Source of the DNA: Anaerolineaceae bacterium UBA6133
GTDB taxonomy: Bacteria > Chloroflexota > Anaerolineae > Anaerolineales > Anaerolineaceae
Length of the DNA: 32,080 nt
Direction: 5' to 3'
Assembly (NCBI GenBank): GCA_002435825.1
Contig: DIVL01000053.1
Span: 1 to 32,080 of the forward strand
Below the pieces are notes generated by a model that had not been told where the DNA came from, searched no databases, and worked only from the letters and a program-made list of their open reading frames with translations. Positions 24,330-32,080 of the stretch are shown in pieces. The number at the start of each line of letters is the position of its first letter. The stretch's first letter is position 1. The position numbers and the translations under genes were made by a program.

Positions 24330-25268
24330 ATGGGTTTTATTGAACACAGGCAATTAATCATTCTGGGGGCTGGCCCCGCAGGGCTGTCTGCCGCGATTTA
24401 TGCAGCCCGGGCAGAGCTGAAACCCCTGGTGATCACTGGGATGGTCCTTTATGGGCAGGCTTCTTTGACTCATACCATTGAAAACTATCCTGGTTTTCCA
24501 AAGGGAGTCGGGGGTATGGAGCTTGGTCATCTCTTTGAAGAACAAGCCAAAGCTTTTGGAGCAGAGTTCGTGGTAGACGAAGTTCAAGCCGTTGATCTTT
24601 CCAAGCATCCCTACACAGTCAGTGTGTTTGGCGGCGACTATACTGCTGATGCCTTGATCATTGCCATGGGCGGAAACAACAAAAGGCTCAACGTCCCCGG
24701 GGAAGAGGAATTCATTGGGAGAGGCGTTTCTTATTGCGGTACCTGTGATGGCTGGTTCTACAAGGACAAGGATATCCATGTCGTGGGGGGCGGCGACAGC
24801 GCGCTTGAAGAAGCCCTTTTTCTGACACGCTTTGCCCACAATGTGACAATTATTCACCGGCGGGATACACTGCGAGCCGGGGCTGTCCTGGAGAACCGCG
24901 CCCGAACAAACCCGAAGATCAGTTTTCTTTTTGATTCAGTTGTAAAAGAAATCAGGGGTACCGAGGGCGTGGAAGAACTCCTGATTGAAAATGTAAAGAC
25001 AGGCGAATTAAGCTTGATACCCACTGAAGGGCTCTTCATTTTCATAGGTCACAGCCCAAACACCAAGTTTTTCGAAGGGCAACTCGAATTGGAACCTGGT
25101 GGGACGTTGAAGGTCGATATACACATGGAGACCAGTAAAAAGAGCGTCTTTGCAGCCGGCGAAATTGCCGACCCGCTTTTCCGACAGGTTGTCACTTCAG
25201 CGGGAATGGGAGCAGCCGCGGCTATCTCTGCCACGCACTGTCTTGAAACTATGTCTTGCGGACTTTAG
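24330..25268 (+). CDS. trxB: Thioredoxin-disulfide reductase-like flavoprotein
   Basis: A FAD-binding GAGPAG lies at 13-18, the redox centre CGTC at 136-139 and the NAD(P)H-binding GGGDSA at 153-158, followed by HRRD at 176-179. The C-terminal FAD motif region contains VFAAGEIADP. The redox pair is CGTC where classical enzymes have CATC. HRRD with a later R fits NADPH use, but the cofactor is not settled by sequence. At 312 residues it is full length. AGAGG precedes the ATG. No thioredoxin gene is adjacent; the gene stands alone on the plus strand and ends six bases from the convergent LysM gene. Confidence 0.92.
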   Translation: MGFIEHRQLIILGAGPAGLSAAIYAARAELKPLVITGMVLYGQASLTHTIENYPGFPKGVGGMELGHLFEEQAKAFGAEFVVDEVQAVDLSKHPYTVSVFGGDYTADALIIAMGGNNKRLNVPGEEEFIGRGVSYCGTCDGWFYKDKDIHVVGGGDSALEEALFLTRFAHNVTIIHRRDTLRAGAVLENRARTNPKISFLFDSVVKEIRGTEGVEELLIENVKTGELSLIPTEGLFIFIGHSPNTKFFEGQLELEPGGTLKVDIHMETSKKSVFAAGEIADPLFRQVVTSAGMGAAAAISATHCLETMSCGL

Positions 25269-25274
25269 GCTCGT

Positions 25275-26438
25275 CTAAGGTGATGTGGTTGGCTGTACAC
25301 CGGTTCCAATCCAACTGAAAACCCTGAACGCGCTTGTCGCACCGGCTTCTTCGTAGATCGGATTGTTGTTATCCTGATTGATTTGTCGTGCAACCGTCAC
25401 ACTCCACTGTATGATGTGGGGATTGCCATCAGTGGGGCGGAAAGTTGAAGGCAGGATGTATTTGGTATCGGTGATGTAGGCAACCAGGATTTTTTCTTCA
25501 ACTGAAGTAAGGTCCTGCACTTTTACACGATATACCTCGTCCGGGCGTAAGGCTGCCACTGCTGCCCATTGCAAGGTGACGCCTTCGTCTGTTGCGGAAA
25601 AGGCAGCACCGGAACGCGGTAAGAGCAGGTTTGGCGCGGGGTAAGGCGGCAAGGGTGTGGGGGTCAACGTTGGACCAGGAGTAGGAAGTCTGTCGCACAG
25701 GGGGATGGTGAGGGTCTGACCCTGGCGGATGGTAGTACCAGATAATTTGTTGAAATCCTGGATGTCCTTCATCGAAACGTTGTAATTCAATGCGATGCCT
25801 TGAAGTGTATCGCTGGAGGAAACAACGATCGAAACGGTATTGGTGCAGATGTCTGCTGCTACTCCGATTGCCTCAGGGGTAGCTGTTGGCACCGGAGAAG
25901 GTGTCAGGGTAGGTTGGGGGACCTTAAGCGAGCGCCCCTCGCTGATCATGCAGTCGGTGCCCAGATTGTTGGCAAGGATGATACTCTGCACCGAGATCCG
26001 GAATTGGGCAGCAATATCGGAGCAGGTTTCGTTGGCTTTCACCACGTAATCCAGGTCTGGTAAAGGCGTCCAGGTAGGTTCCGGTCGGAGCGTGGGAGTA
26101 TTGGTAGGGCTGAGTGTCATCGTGGGAGTTGCCGTTTGGGTCGGTTCCTCGGTGGCTAAAGCTGCCGGAGTGCCAGCACGATTCTGGTTAATTACCATAA
26201 GAATCACTACTCCAACTAAAGCCAGTATCAAAACCCCCAATCCAATCAACGCCCCCAGGCTCATCTTGACCTCAGGGATGCGCTTTGAATCGATCGGGCT
26301 TTCCTTCTTGGGGCTGGCGGTTCCATCGAGTGCTGTTCCGCAGACCAGGCAGCGGGTAGCGGATTCGGAAATGCGAGTGCCACAAACCGGGCAGTTTTGA
26401 CTTCCACGGTTAATTTTTTCAGTTTGGATTTTTTTCAT
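25275..26438 (-). CDS. Zinc-ribbon, membrane-anchored protein with two LysM domains
   Basis: The predicted order is a cytoplasmic zinc ribbon (C16, C19, C30, C33), one TM helix (about 60-83) and a Thr/Pro-rich linker. A first LysM domain (129-174; DYVVKANETCSDIAAQF), a second linker, a second LysM (203-247) and a beta-rich C-terminal domain (266-387; ends FRVFSWIGTG) follow. LysM domains bind peptidoglycan, so the protein probably ties the membrane to the wall. The C-terminal domain resembles Ig-like folds, with low certainty. It is divergent from hemW with 45 bp between the starts. Function beyond wall binding is unknown. Confidence 0.85.
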   Translation of the reverse strand: MKKIQTEKINRGSQNCPVCGTRISESATRCLVCGTALDGTASPKKESPIDSKRIPEVKMSLGALIGLGVLILALVGVVILMVINQNRAGTPAALATEEPTQTATPTMTLSPTNTPTLRPEPTWTPLPDLDYVVKANETCSDIAAQFRISVQSIILANNLGTDCMISEGRSLKVPQPTLTPSPVPTATPEAIGVAADICTNTVSIVVSSSDTLQGIALNYNVSMKDIQDFNKLSGTTIRQGQTLTIPLCDRLPTPGPTLTPTPLPPYPAPNLLLPRSGAAFSATDEGVTLQWAAVAALRPDEVYRVKVQDLTSVEEKILVAYITDTKYILPSTFRPTDGNPHIIQWSVTVARQINQDNNNPIYEEAGATSAFRVFSWIGTGVQPTTSP

Positions 26439-26483
26439 AAGCTTCTAATAACCGAGCCAAAGGATCTTGGTAAAATTGGCTCA

Positions 26484-27656
26484 ATGTTTGGTATATATCT
26501 CCATATTCCCTTCTGTCGCAGAAGGTGTAAGTATTGTGATTTTATCACGTATGCCGGTAAAGACGAATTAATGCCGGGCTATTATGCCGCCTTAATATCT
26601 GAATTGCGCCATCAAGCAAACACCCTTCAGGATCTGCCTTCCCAGGTGGACACAGTCTTTTTTGGAGGTGGTACTCCATCTCTATTCAAAGCGGAGTGGA
26701 TTAAAGACCTGATCGATAACATCCACAAGGAATATGGTTTGGCGAAGGATGTTGAAATTTCGTTGGAGGCAAACCCAGGAACGCTCGCGCCTGGTTTTTC
26801 TGCCAGCTTACTTAAAGCTGGAGTGAACAGGCTCAGCATCGGTGTCCAATCCTTTATTGATCGTGATCTTGCCCTTCTTGGCAGGATCCACAGCCCCTCC
26901 CAGGCAGTCGATGCCATCCATTCTGCGCGCCGGGCAGGATTTTCCAACATCAGCCTTGATCTGATGTTTGGCATCCCGGGGCAGAGCCTGGCCGACTGGC
27001 AGACAAATTTGCGGCAGGCGGTTGCTCTGCAGCCTGATCATCTCTCACTTTACTCACTGATACTTGAACCGGGCACGCAGCTTTTCGACGATGTTGAGAG
27101 AGGGACCATCCAACCTGTCTCAGAAGACCTGAGCGCTGACATGTACGAGATGGCACTGGACTCGCTGGTTGAGGAAGGGTTCTCTCAGTATGAGATTTCA
27201 AACTGGTCCAGGGGAGAAGCCTTTGAAGCCCGGCATAACAAAATCTATTGGAAGAACCAACCTTATCTTGGATTGGGTGCGGGGGCACACAGCAGCATCA
27301 ATGGGCTGCGCGTAGCCAACACAACTTCTATAGAAGAATACATCCGGAGGGTAGATGATCTGCAGTCCAGTCCAAAGGATGCTTTTCCAGCTGCGGAGGA
27401 AACACTCAGGCTGGATCCTTATACCATGCAGCAGGAGACGATGATGTTGGGAATGCGCCTTACCAGGGAGGGCGTTTCGAAGCTCGAATTCAGGAATCGC
27501 TTTGGCAAGGCTATAGAGGATGTTTTCTCGAGGGAACTGGAACGCATCATTGCCAGGAAACTGGTGGAATGGCGCACCTTCCCCGATGGACCGCACCTGG
27601 TGCTCACGAGGGGTGGAATATTGCTTGGCAACCAGGTTTTTCAGGAATTCGTGTAA
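26484..27656 (+). CDS. hemW: Radical SAM protein HemW (heme chaperone, HemN-like)
   Basis: HemW is related to oxygen-independent coproporphyrinogen oxidase but acts as a heme carrier in bacteria studied. The [4Fe-4S] site is C11, C15 and C18 in CRRRCKYCDF, after the typical start MFGIYLHIPF. Further motifs are FFGGGTPSL, LEANPGT, RLSIGVQSF and ISLDLMFGIPGQ. The C-terminal winged domain (about 300-390) is intact. The frame is open from 26397, but the family start and the position of the divergent gene favour the ATG at 26484, giving 390 residues. Its stop codon abuts that of the convergent transpeptidase gene. Confidence 0.92.
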   Translation: MFGIYLHIPFCRRRCKYCDFITYAGKDELMPGYYAALISELRHQANTLQDLPSQVDTVFFGGGTPSLFKAEWIKDLIDNIHKEYGLAKDVEISLEANPGTLAPGFSASLLKAGVNRLSIGVQSFIDRDLALLGRIHSPSQAVDAIHSARRAGFSNISLDLMFGIPGQSLADWQTNLRQAVALQPDHLSLYSLILEPGTQLFDDVERGTIQPVSEDLSADMYEMALDSLVEEGFSQYEISNWSRGEAFEARHNKIYWKNQPYLGLGAGAHSSINGLRVANTTSIEEYIRRVDDLQSSPKDAFPAAEETLRLDPYTMQQETMMLGMRLTREGVSKLEFRNRFGKAIEDVFSRELERIIARKLVEWRTFPDGPHLVLTRGGILLGNQVFQEFV

Positions 27657-28661
27657 TTACTTGTGGACTCTGATGAAGGTTCCCCAACCGTGCTTTACCC
27701 ATTCTTCAGGTTCGGCTTGCGGTAAAGTCCAGCGATAGACCCACTTTGCATCCTCATTTGACATATTGATGCATCCGGCACTCATCGGCGTGCCGAAATT
27801 TGAGTGCCAGAAGGTGCCATGTGTTGCCAGCCCAATTTCCATTTCAAAGAAACAGGTCCAGGGTACCCCCATCCAGATTCTTTCTCGGACGTTACTGGTC
27901 AGGACGGCATTACCCATGTGTTTGGACGGCATTTTGGTCTTGATTGCGTATAGACCTTCACCTGTAGGGAAGCCTGTGGAGACCTTGAATTCTTTTACCA
28001 CGTTATCGCCTTCAAAAGCTTGCAGGCGCTGTAAGGGGATTGAAACGTCAATCGACTTCTCGCTGCCAGGTACTTCCGGAGAAATTGGCGCAAATTCCTC
28101 ATCTTCGATGAAACGCATATGCTCAGCCCGCACGATCGTTTCTGTTCGCCCAAGCTCGTCCTGAAGTTTGTACCAGGCTTGTTTGTCAGGTCCCTGCAAA
28201 ACATCCACTACCCAATGCGCAGAACGGTAAAAGTACATCCATAATGGAACCCAGCTATTGTTTCTCTCCCGGTAGAGTGAGCGCGTGTAGGGGACTGTGA
28301 TTTCAGCCAATTGCCCAGTGCTGCGTTTTGGTTTTGAAGGCTGGTTTAGCTCGTACTTGACTTCATATAAGAGTCCGCTAAAGACAAATCCACCCCAACA
28401 GCGGTACCAGATTGGGTTCCAGGCTGGTCCGTTAGGACCGATCACCTCTTCATAGACATTGATAATGTCCATGTATTGTCGTTGATAAAGGATGACACTC
28501 GACTCGTCAGGTTCTTTGTAGATACTCACACCGGATTTTTCGCCAACCAGCATGAAACGCGGTTTGCTCCAACTGCCGGCAGCACTCGTGTTCGGTAAAA
28601 TTGCTGCAGCGCCTAAACTCATTGCACCGAATTTGAGGAAATCACGTCGTGAAAGATCCAT
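27657..28661 (-). CDS. Tat-exported L,D-transpeptidase (YkuD domain)
   Basis: The N-terminus MDLSRRDFLKFGAMSLG is a twin-arginine signal with the SRRDFLK motif, followed by a hydrophobic stretch and an Ala-rich cleavage region near 20-28. A middle region with beta-rich, SH3-like character (about 40-180) precedes the YkuD domain. Its active site is HGTFWHSNFGTPMSAGCINM with H281, H286 and nucleophile C297. Such enzymes make 3-3 cross-links in peptidoglycan or attach proteins to it. The gene's start overlaps the stop of the HAD gene by one base, so they are co-expressed. At 334 residues it is complete. Confidence 0.93.
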   Translation of the reverse strand: MDLSRRDFLKFGAMSLGAAAILPNTSAAGSWSKPRFMLVGEKSGVSIYKEPDESSVILYQRQYMDIINVYEEVIGPNGPAWNPIWYRCWGGFVFSGLLYEVKYELNQPSKPKRSTGQLAEITVPYTRSLYRERNNSWVPLWMYFYRSAHWVVDVLQGPDKQAWYKLQDELGRTETIVRAEHMRFIEDEEFAPISPEVPGSEKSIDVSIPLQRLQAFEGDNVVKEFKVSTGFPTGEGLYAIKTKMPSKHMGNAVLTSNVRERIWMGVPWTCFFEMEIGLATHGTFWHSNFGTPMSAGCINMSNEDAKWVYRWTLPQAEPEEWVKHGWGTFIRVHK

Positions 28662-29440
28662 CAGTCCAGATCCTCCATTTTGATGGCTCCAATTGAGGTA
28701 TAGACAAATTTCGGGCGGTAGGGGAAATCGGAGATATCGCTTTCTTTCGTCATGCCGGTCAGCACGAGCACAGTATCCATGCCTGCTGAAATGCCTGCCA
28801 GGATGTCGGTGCGCATGTTGTCTCCGATCATATAACTGTCTTCGGAGTGCACGCCAAGATAATTGAGAGCTGAACGCATCATCAGGGGGTTTGGCTTGCC
28901 GATGTAGAGAGGTTTTTTGCCTGTGGCAGCTTCGATCAAAGCAGCCATTGCGCCTGTGGCTGGCACAACGCCTTGTTCGCTTGGTCCGGTCAGATCAGGG
29001 TTGGTGGCAATAAACCTTGCGCCGTCATTGATCAGGCGGATGGCGATGGTGATCTGATCAAAACTGTAACTAATTGTATCGCCTAAAACCACATAGTCCG
29101 GGTTCACCGGAGTTTGCACATAGCCTATGCGGTGGATGGCTTCGGTCAAACCGACCTCCCCAATCACAAAGGCTTTCCCCTGGGGTAGTTGGTCATCCAA
29201 AAATTGGGCGGTGGCTACTGCTGAGGTGTAAATGTTATCTTCAGGGATATCCAGCCCAGCTATCTGCAGACGGTGTGCCAAATCACGGGTGGTGTAAAGC
29301 GCATTATTGGTTACAACCAGAAACTTGCGATCTTCTGCCAAGAGGGACTGAACAAAATTCTTGGATCCTGGAATCGGTTTAGATCCATGTAGGAGGACAC
29401 CATCCATGTCAATTAAGAAACTCTTTTTAACAACGCTCAT
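28661..29440 (-). CDS. HAD-IIA family hydrolase (NagD-like phosphatase)
   Basis: The HAD nucleophile and acid-base pair are D11 and D13 in DMDGVLLHG. Motif II is VVTNN, the motif III Lys lies in YIGKPNPLM, and motif IV is MIGDNMRTDILAG. The C2 cap between motifs II and III places it in the NagD/PGP group. Likely substrates are small sugar or nucleotide phosphates, but specificity cannot be read. AAAGGAG precedes the start. It shares a transcript with the L,D-transpeptidase downstream and lies 80 bases after the acyl-CoA ligase gene, with a hairpin between. Confidence 0.92.
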   Translation of the reverse strand: MSVVKKSFLIDMDGVLLHGSKPIPGSKNFVQSLLAEDRKFLVVTNNALYTTRDLAHRLQIAGLDIPEDNIYTSAVATAQFLDDQLPQGKAFVIGEVGLTEAIHRIGYVQTPVNPDYVVLGDTISYSFDQITIAIRLINDGARFIATNPDLTGPSEQGVVPATGAMAALIEAATGKKPLYIGKPNPLMMRSALNYLGVHSEDSYMIGDNMRTDILAGISAGMDTVLVLTGMTKESDISDFPYRPKFVYTSIGAIKMEDLD

Positions 29441-29465
29441 GCTACTGCTCCTTTTTTAATCATCA

Positions 29466-29496
29466 AAGCCACTGCTGATTTTACCAACAGTGGCTT
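29466..29496. terminator. Hairpin between the acyl-CoA ligase and HAD genes
   Basis: A perfect 9-bp inverted repeat (AAGCCACTG with CAGTGGCTT, loop of 13 bases) lies 25 bases beyond the ligase stop. There is no T-run on the minus strand, so it may be a weak or Rho-assisted terminator, or an mRNA-stabilising stem. Confidence 0.4.
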
Positions 29497-29520
29497 GATA
29501 TTACGAATTGTGTTGAAGGT

Positions 29521-31629
29521 TTACTTCTTGGTCAGAATGATACGGGCATCCACAATCGCTGCGCCCTGTCCTTCTTCGTATACGATGACAGGGTTGGCGT
29601 CGGATTCGGCGATTTCATCCCGCAGGTCATAGACCATGTAGGAATAGTGGGCCAGAACGTCGGCAAGCGCTTTTTGGTCGCGAGGATCCTCACCGCGAGC
29701 ACCCTGCAGAATCTTGGAGCTTTTGATCTCTGATTGCATTTCAAGAGCAGTGGCTTCGTCGATCGGAGCAACTTTGAAGGTCACATCCTTCATGACCTCA
29801 ACAAAGATACCGCCCAGGCCAAACATCAGAGTTGGACCAAAGGTGGCATCGTTGACGGAGCCGACGATAACCTCGGTTGCCCAGGGAGCCATTTCCTGGA
29901 TGGCGACACCGTCGATTTCGGCGTCAGCTTTGTAGTTCAGGGAGTTCTCCATGATCAATTTCCAGGCATCGCGCACACCCTGCTCATTCTTGATGCCCAC
30001 CTTGACAGCGCCGGCATCAGATTTGTGGAGGATATCAGGGGAAACGATCTTCATAACAATCGGGAAACCGATTTCATTAGCCATGCGGATTGCGTCTTCT
30101 TCGGTCTTAGCGAGGTCGGTGGAGGTCACTGGCAGACCGTAGGCCTTGAAGACGTGCTTGGCTTCAACTTCGGTGAGGGCGTCACGGCCCTTTGCCCGGG
30201 CAGCGGCGATGATCTGAAGAGCTTTTTCCTTATCAACATTGGTGGGTTTGTACATGCTGTTGTGAGCAGTTTTCAGCATTTCGTTCTGTTTGCGCAAGGA
30301 TGCCAGGGCTTTGACTGCCAGGTCGGGGGCATCATAAGTGGGAATGTCATGTTCGATCAGCCATTCCTTCGCTCTCTCGCAGCGCTCGCCGCCAATGAAG
30401 GATACAGTTATAGGTTTGCCGCTTGCACCAGATTCCTTAATGGCATTGTAAATCGCTTCAGCGATTTCCTGCGGGTCAGTAATGGAAGTTTCGCAGTAAA
30501 GTACCGCCATGCCATCGACCCAGGGGTGTGCGTACGAGTACTTGACGCCTTCGTAATAGCCTTCAAGCCCAGCGCTGCCAGTGATGTCGACTGGATTCTT
30601 GGCGGAGCCGAAGGAAGGCATGTGCTTGCGTAACTCAGCCTGGACGTCTTCGGGAGCGAAGTGAAGGGGCAGACCGTATTTCTCGGCTGCATCGGTGGCA
30701 AGAACGCCTACACCGCCACCATTGGTAACGATCAGGAGGTTGTCGCCTTTCATGGTAGGTTGCAGGGAGAGCGCCAGGGTGGTGTCGAACATGTCGTTGA
30801 GGTCTTCAGCCTGGGCAACGCCGGCCTGCTCAAATGCGGCTTCATAAACCTTGGCACTACCAGCCAGCGACCCGGTGTGGGATGCAGCAGCGGCTGCACC
30901 GTGGGCAGAAGTGCCGGCTTTGAGAGCTATGATTGGCTTGGTACACTTGCGGGCTGCTTCCATGAACTTTGGTCCGTCTTTAATGCCTTCGATGTAAAGC
31001 GTAAGACAGGAGGTGCTTTCGTCTTCATTCAGGTAAGAGACCAGGTCAGCAAAATCGAGGTCAGCCTGGTTGCCAATCGAGATCATCTTGTCGAAACCGA
31101 CCCGCCGGGTGTAGGTGGCGGCAGCCATTGCGATCAAAAGCGCGCCACTTTGAGAAACAAGCGCAGCCTTGCCTTCGTATGGCAGGTAGTTGTAGAAAGA
31201 AGCGTTCATCTTGTCGCTATTTGAGAGCACACCGATGATGTTCGGACCAATGATACGCATACCATATTCATGGGCGATCCGAACGATTTCCTCCTCGAGG
31301 GCATGGTCACCGACTTCACTGAAACCGGAGGAGATGATGCTCAATCCCTTCACGCCTTTTTCGCCAGATTCCCGGACGACCTTTGATACGATCTTTGCCG
31401 GCACGGTGATGACCGCAGTGTCGATCACAAAAGGCACATCCATGACGCTTGGATAGCACTTGTAGCCTAGGATTTCTTCGGCGTCGGGGTTGATCGGATA
31501 AACTGCGCCCTGATAGCCACAGTTTTTAAGGTTTTCGACGACTTTGAAACCGATCTTGGCGGGGTTGGTTGATGCACCGATGACGGCGATGCTCTTGGGT
31601 TTTAGAACAGCATTGATAATTGGATCCAC
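29521..31629 (-). CDS. acd: Acetate--CoA ligase (ADP-forming), fused alpha-beta
   Basis: The enzyme converts acyl-CoA, ADP and phosphate to acid, CoA and ATP, the energy-saving last step of fermentation in archaea and some anaerobic bacteria. The alpha part has a CoA-binding Rossmann domain (KPKSIAVIGAS), the succinyl-CoA synthetase-like motif LVSQSGALL, and the phosphohistidine in SHTGSLAG (H251 from the chosen start). The C-terminal 230 residues are the ATP-grasp beta domain. I chose the GTG at 31629 because GGAGG lies five bases upstream; a longer frame from a TTG at 31683 would run through a -10-like TATACT at 31672-31677. The product has 702 residues. Acetate versus other acyl groups is not decided. 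Confidence 0.93.
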   Translation of the reverse strand: MDPIINAVLKPKSIAVIGASTNPAKIGFKVVENLKNCGYQGAVYPINPDAEEILGYKCYPSVMDVPFVIDTAVITVPAKIVSKVVRESGEKGVKGLSIISSGFSEVGDHALEEEIVRIAHEYGMRIIGPNIIGVLSNSDKMNASFYNYLPYEGKAALVSQSGALLIAMAAATYTRRVGFDKMISIGNQADLDFADLVSYLNEDESTSCLTLYIEGIKDGPKFMEAARKCTKPIIALKAGTSAHGAAAAASHTGSLAGSAKVYEAAFEQAGVAQAEDLNDMFDTTLALSLQPTMKGDNLLIVTNGGGVGVLATDAAEKYGLPLHFAPEDVQAELRKHMPSFGSAKNPVDITGSAGLEGYYEGVKYSYAHPWVDGMAVLYCETSITDPQEIAEAIYNAIKESGASGKPITVSFIGGERCERAKEWLIEHDIPTYDAPDLAVKALASLRKQNEMLKTAHNSMYKPTNVDKEKALQIIAAARAKGRDALTEVEAKHVFKAYGLPVTSTDLAKTEEDAIRMANEIGFPIVMKIVSPDILHKSDAGAVKVGIKNEQGVRDAWKLIMENSLNYKADAEIDGVAIQEMAPWATEVIVGSVNDATFGPTLMFGLGGIFVEVMKDVTFKVAPIDEATALEMQSEIKSSKILQGARGEDPRDQKALADVLAHYSYMVYDLRDEIAESDANPVIVYEEGQGAAIVDARIILTKK

Positions 31630-31719
31630 TTTTTCCTCCGGTAGTATTTTTGTTTGATAATCCAACTGAATAGTATACTGCAAATAGTCTCTCCTGCGTG
31701 ATCAGAAATAACAAAAGTG

Positions 31720-31800
31720 TGTCAGAGCAAAGTGATAATGTCCTAAAAGAGCAAAATAGAAATGTCCTATTTTGGCTAAATAGAAATGTCCTATTTGATC
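31720..31800. mobile_element. Insertion-sequence-like end with 24-bp-spaced repeats (relic or solo end)
   Basis: The segment begins TGTCAGAGCAAAGTGATAATG and carries AATGTCCTA three times, at 31737, 31761 and 31785, exactly 24 bp apart. Copies two and three sit inside a small palindrome (AAATAG...CTATTT). GTGATAATGTCC and AATAGAAATGTCC are, from memory, typical of the ends of ISNCY/IS481-like elements. No transposase or opposite end is visible in the window, so this would be a solo end or remnant. The IS assignment needs a database match. Confidence 0.5.
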
Positions 31801-31957
31801 ACAGCAGTAGGCTTGCCATTCAGTTTCTTTCCATAGGTTCTCCAAGGGTGGTTGACAGGGGGAGATAAAGGAGTACAGGAGGGGGCTTTTATTGCGCTAA
31901 ATGAGTACAGTTTGGATGTTCCCAGTTATGCTGCCGCAAACAGGGTGAAATTATGAA
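31801..31957. other. Intergenic stretch without a confident gene
   Basis: An open plus-strand frame of about 39 codons ends at 31956 (…IALNEYSLDVPSYAAANRVKL, then TGA). It has no convincing start codon or family match. It could be the tail of a decayed gene joined to the IS-like end, or chance. Confidence 0.35.
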
Positions 31958-31992
31958 CAAAAAAAGGCTGATCCGGTGAGGATCAGCCTTTT
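31958..31992 (-). terminator. Rho-independent terminator of the cold-shock gene
   Basis: On the minus strand an 11-bp stem (AAGGCTGATCC with GGATCAGCCTT) with a five-base loop is followed by a T-tract. It starts about 20 bases after the cold-shock stop codon. Confidence 0.9.
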
Positions 31993-32012
31993 CAGATGTT
32001 ACTTTAGTAAGA

Positions 32013-32080
32013 CTAAAGAATGGTTACATCCTGGGCCTGGGGGCCTTTGGGGCCAGCAGTGACCGTGAATTCCACGGACT
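32013..32080 (-). CDS. Cold-shock protein, C-terminal fragment (runs off the window)
   Basis: Only the last 21 codons are in the window. They read SVEFTVTAGPKGPQAQDVTIL and a TAG stop. This is the typical C-terminus of CspA-family proteins (V.FEV..G.KGPQA..V). The family is made of single-domain OB-fold RNA chaperones of about 66-70 residues, so most of the gene lies beyond the right edge. The downstream terminator closes a probable single-gene transcript. Confidence 0.88.
   Translation of the reverse strand, partial: SVEFTVTAGPKGPQAQDVTIL

Noticed and set aside
29734..30633. 299-codon plus-strand open frame inside the acyl-CoA ligase gene
   Set aside because: Antisense shadow of a well-conserved gene, with no ribosome site and no family motif.
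1..32080. tRNA genes, rRNA genes, CRISPR arrays, toxin-antitoxin pairs or a defence island
   Set aside because: No matching structures, repeats with spacers, or protein families were seen while reading both strands.

Overview
The window looks like chromosomal DNA from a strictly anaerobic, fermentative bacterium of the Chloroflexota, most likely class Anaerolineae. This is inferred from gene content and protein style, not from a marker-gene match. The pointers are a single-chain ADP-forming acetate-CoA ligase, a ferredoxin-linked 2-oxoacid oxidoreductase, a split two-subunit glycine decarboxylase, surface proteins with Thr/Pro-rich linkers, a CSLREA-type beta-helix protein, and a Tat-exported L,D-transpeptidase. 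Most genes lie on the minus strand in tightly packed operons.

Layout. (1) 12-749: a short secreted CSLREA/beta-helix protein. It is followed by about 800 bp without a convincing gene (750-1556) that holds dispersed intergenic repeats, a large imperfect inverted repeat and a terminator. (2) 1557-4960: the glycine cleavage operon gcvH-gcvPA-gcvPB, with a sigma70-like promoter and a single-aptamer glycine riboswitch in its leader. gcvT is not in the cluster. (3) 5004-10456: a heterodimeric ABC exporter pair followed by mnmA (tRNA 2-thiolation) and fdhD (formate dehydrogenase sulfur transfer). (4) 10591-14255, plus strand: a GntR/FCD regulator with a palindrome in its own leader, then korA-korB, closed by a strong terminator. 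(5) 14308-17979: argF-rocD-pyk, linking ornithine and pyruvate metabolism. (6) 18093-24113: M20 dipeptidase-yqhQ-comEA-yqeY-pgpH-ybeY, a housekeeping operon for RNA maturation, probable c-di-AMP turnover and DNA handling. (7) 24330-31629: trxB, a zinc-ribbon/LysM membrane protein, hemW, a Tat-exported L,D-transpeptidase, a NagD-like HAD phosphatase and the ADP-forming acetate-CoA ligase. (8) 31720-31800: an insertion-sequence-like end with three sequence motifs exactly 24 bp apart. The window closes with the C-terminus of a cold-shock protein and its terminator.

Metabolically, pyruvate kinase, the Kor-type oxidoreductase, glycine cleavage and the ADP-forming ligase fit amino-acid and sugar fermentation. 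Acyl-CoA made by ferredoxin-dependent oxidation is converted to acid plus ATP, and glycine is cleaved under riboswitch control. The accessory interest is mainly regulatory and in the repeats. I found no convincing novel multi-gene defence or mobile system, no tRNA or rRNA gene and no CRISPR array.
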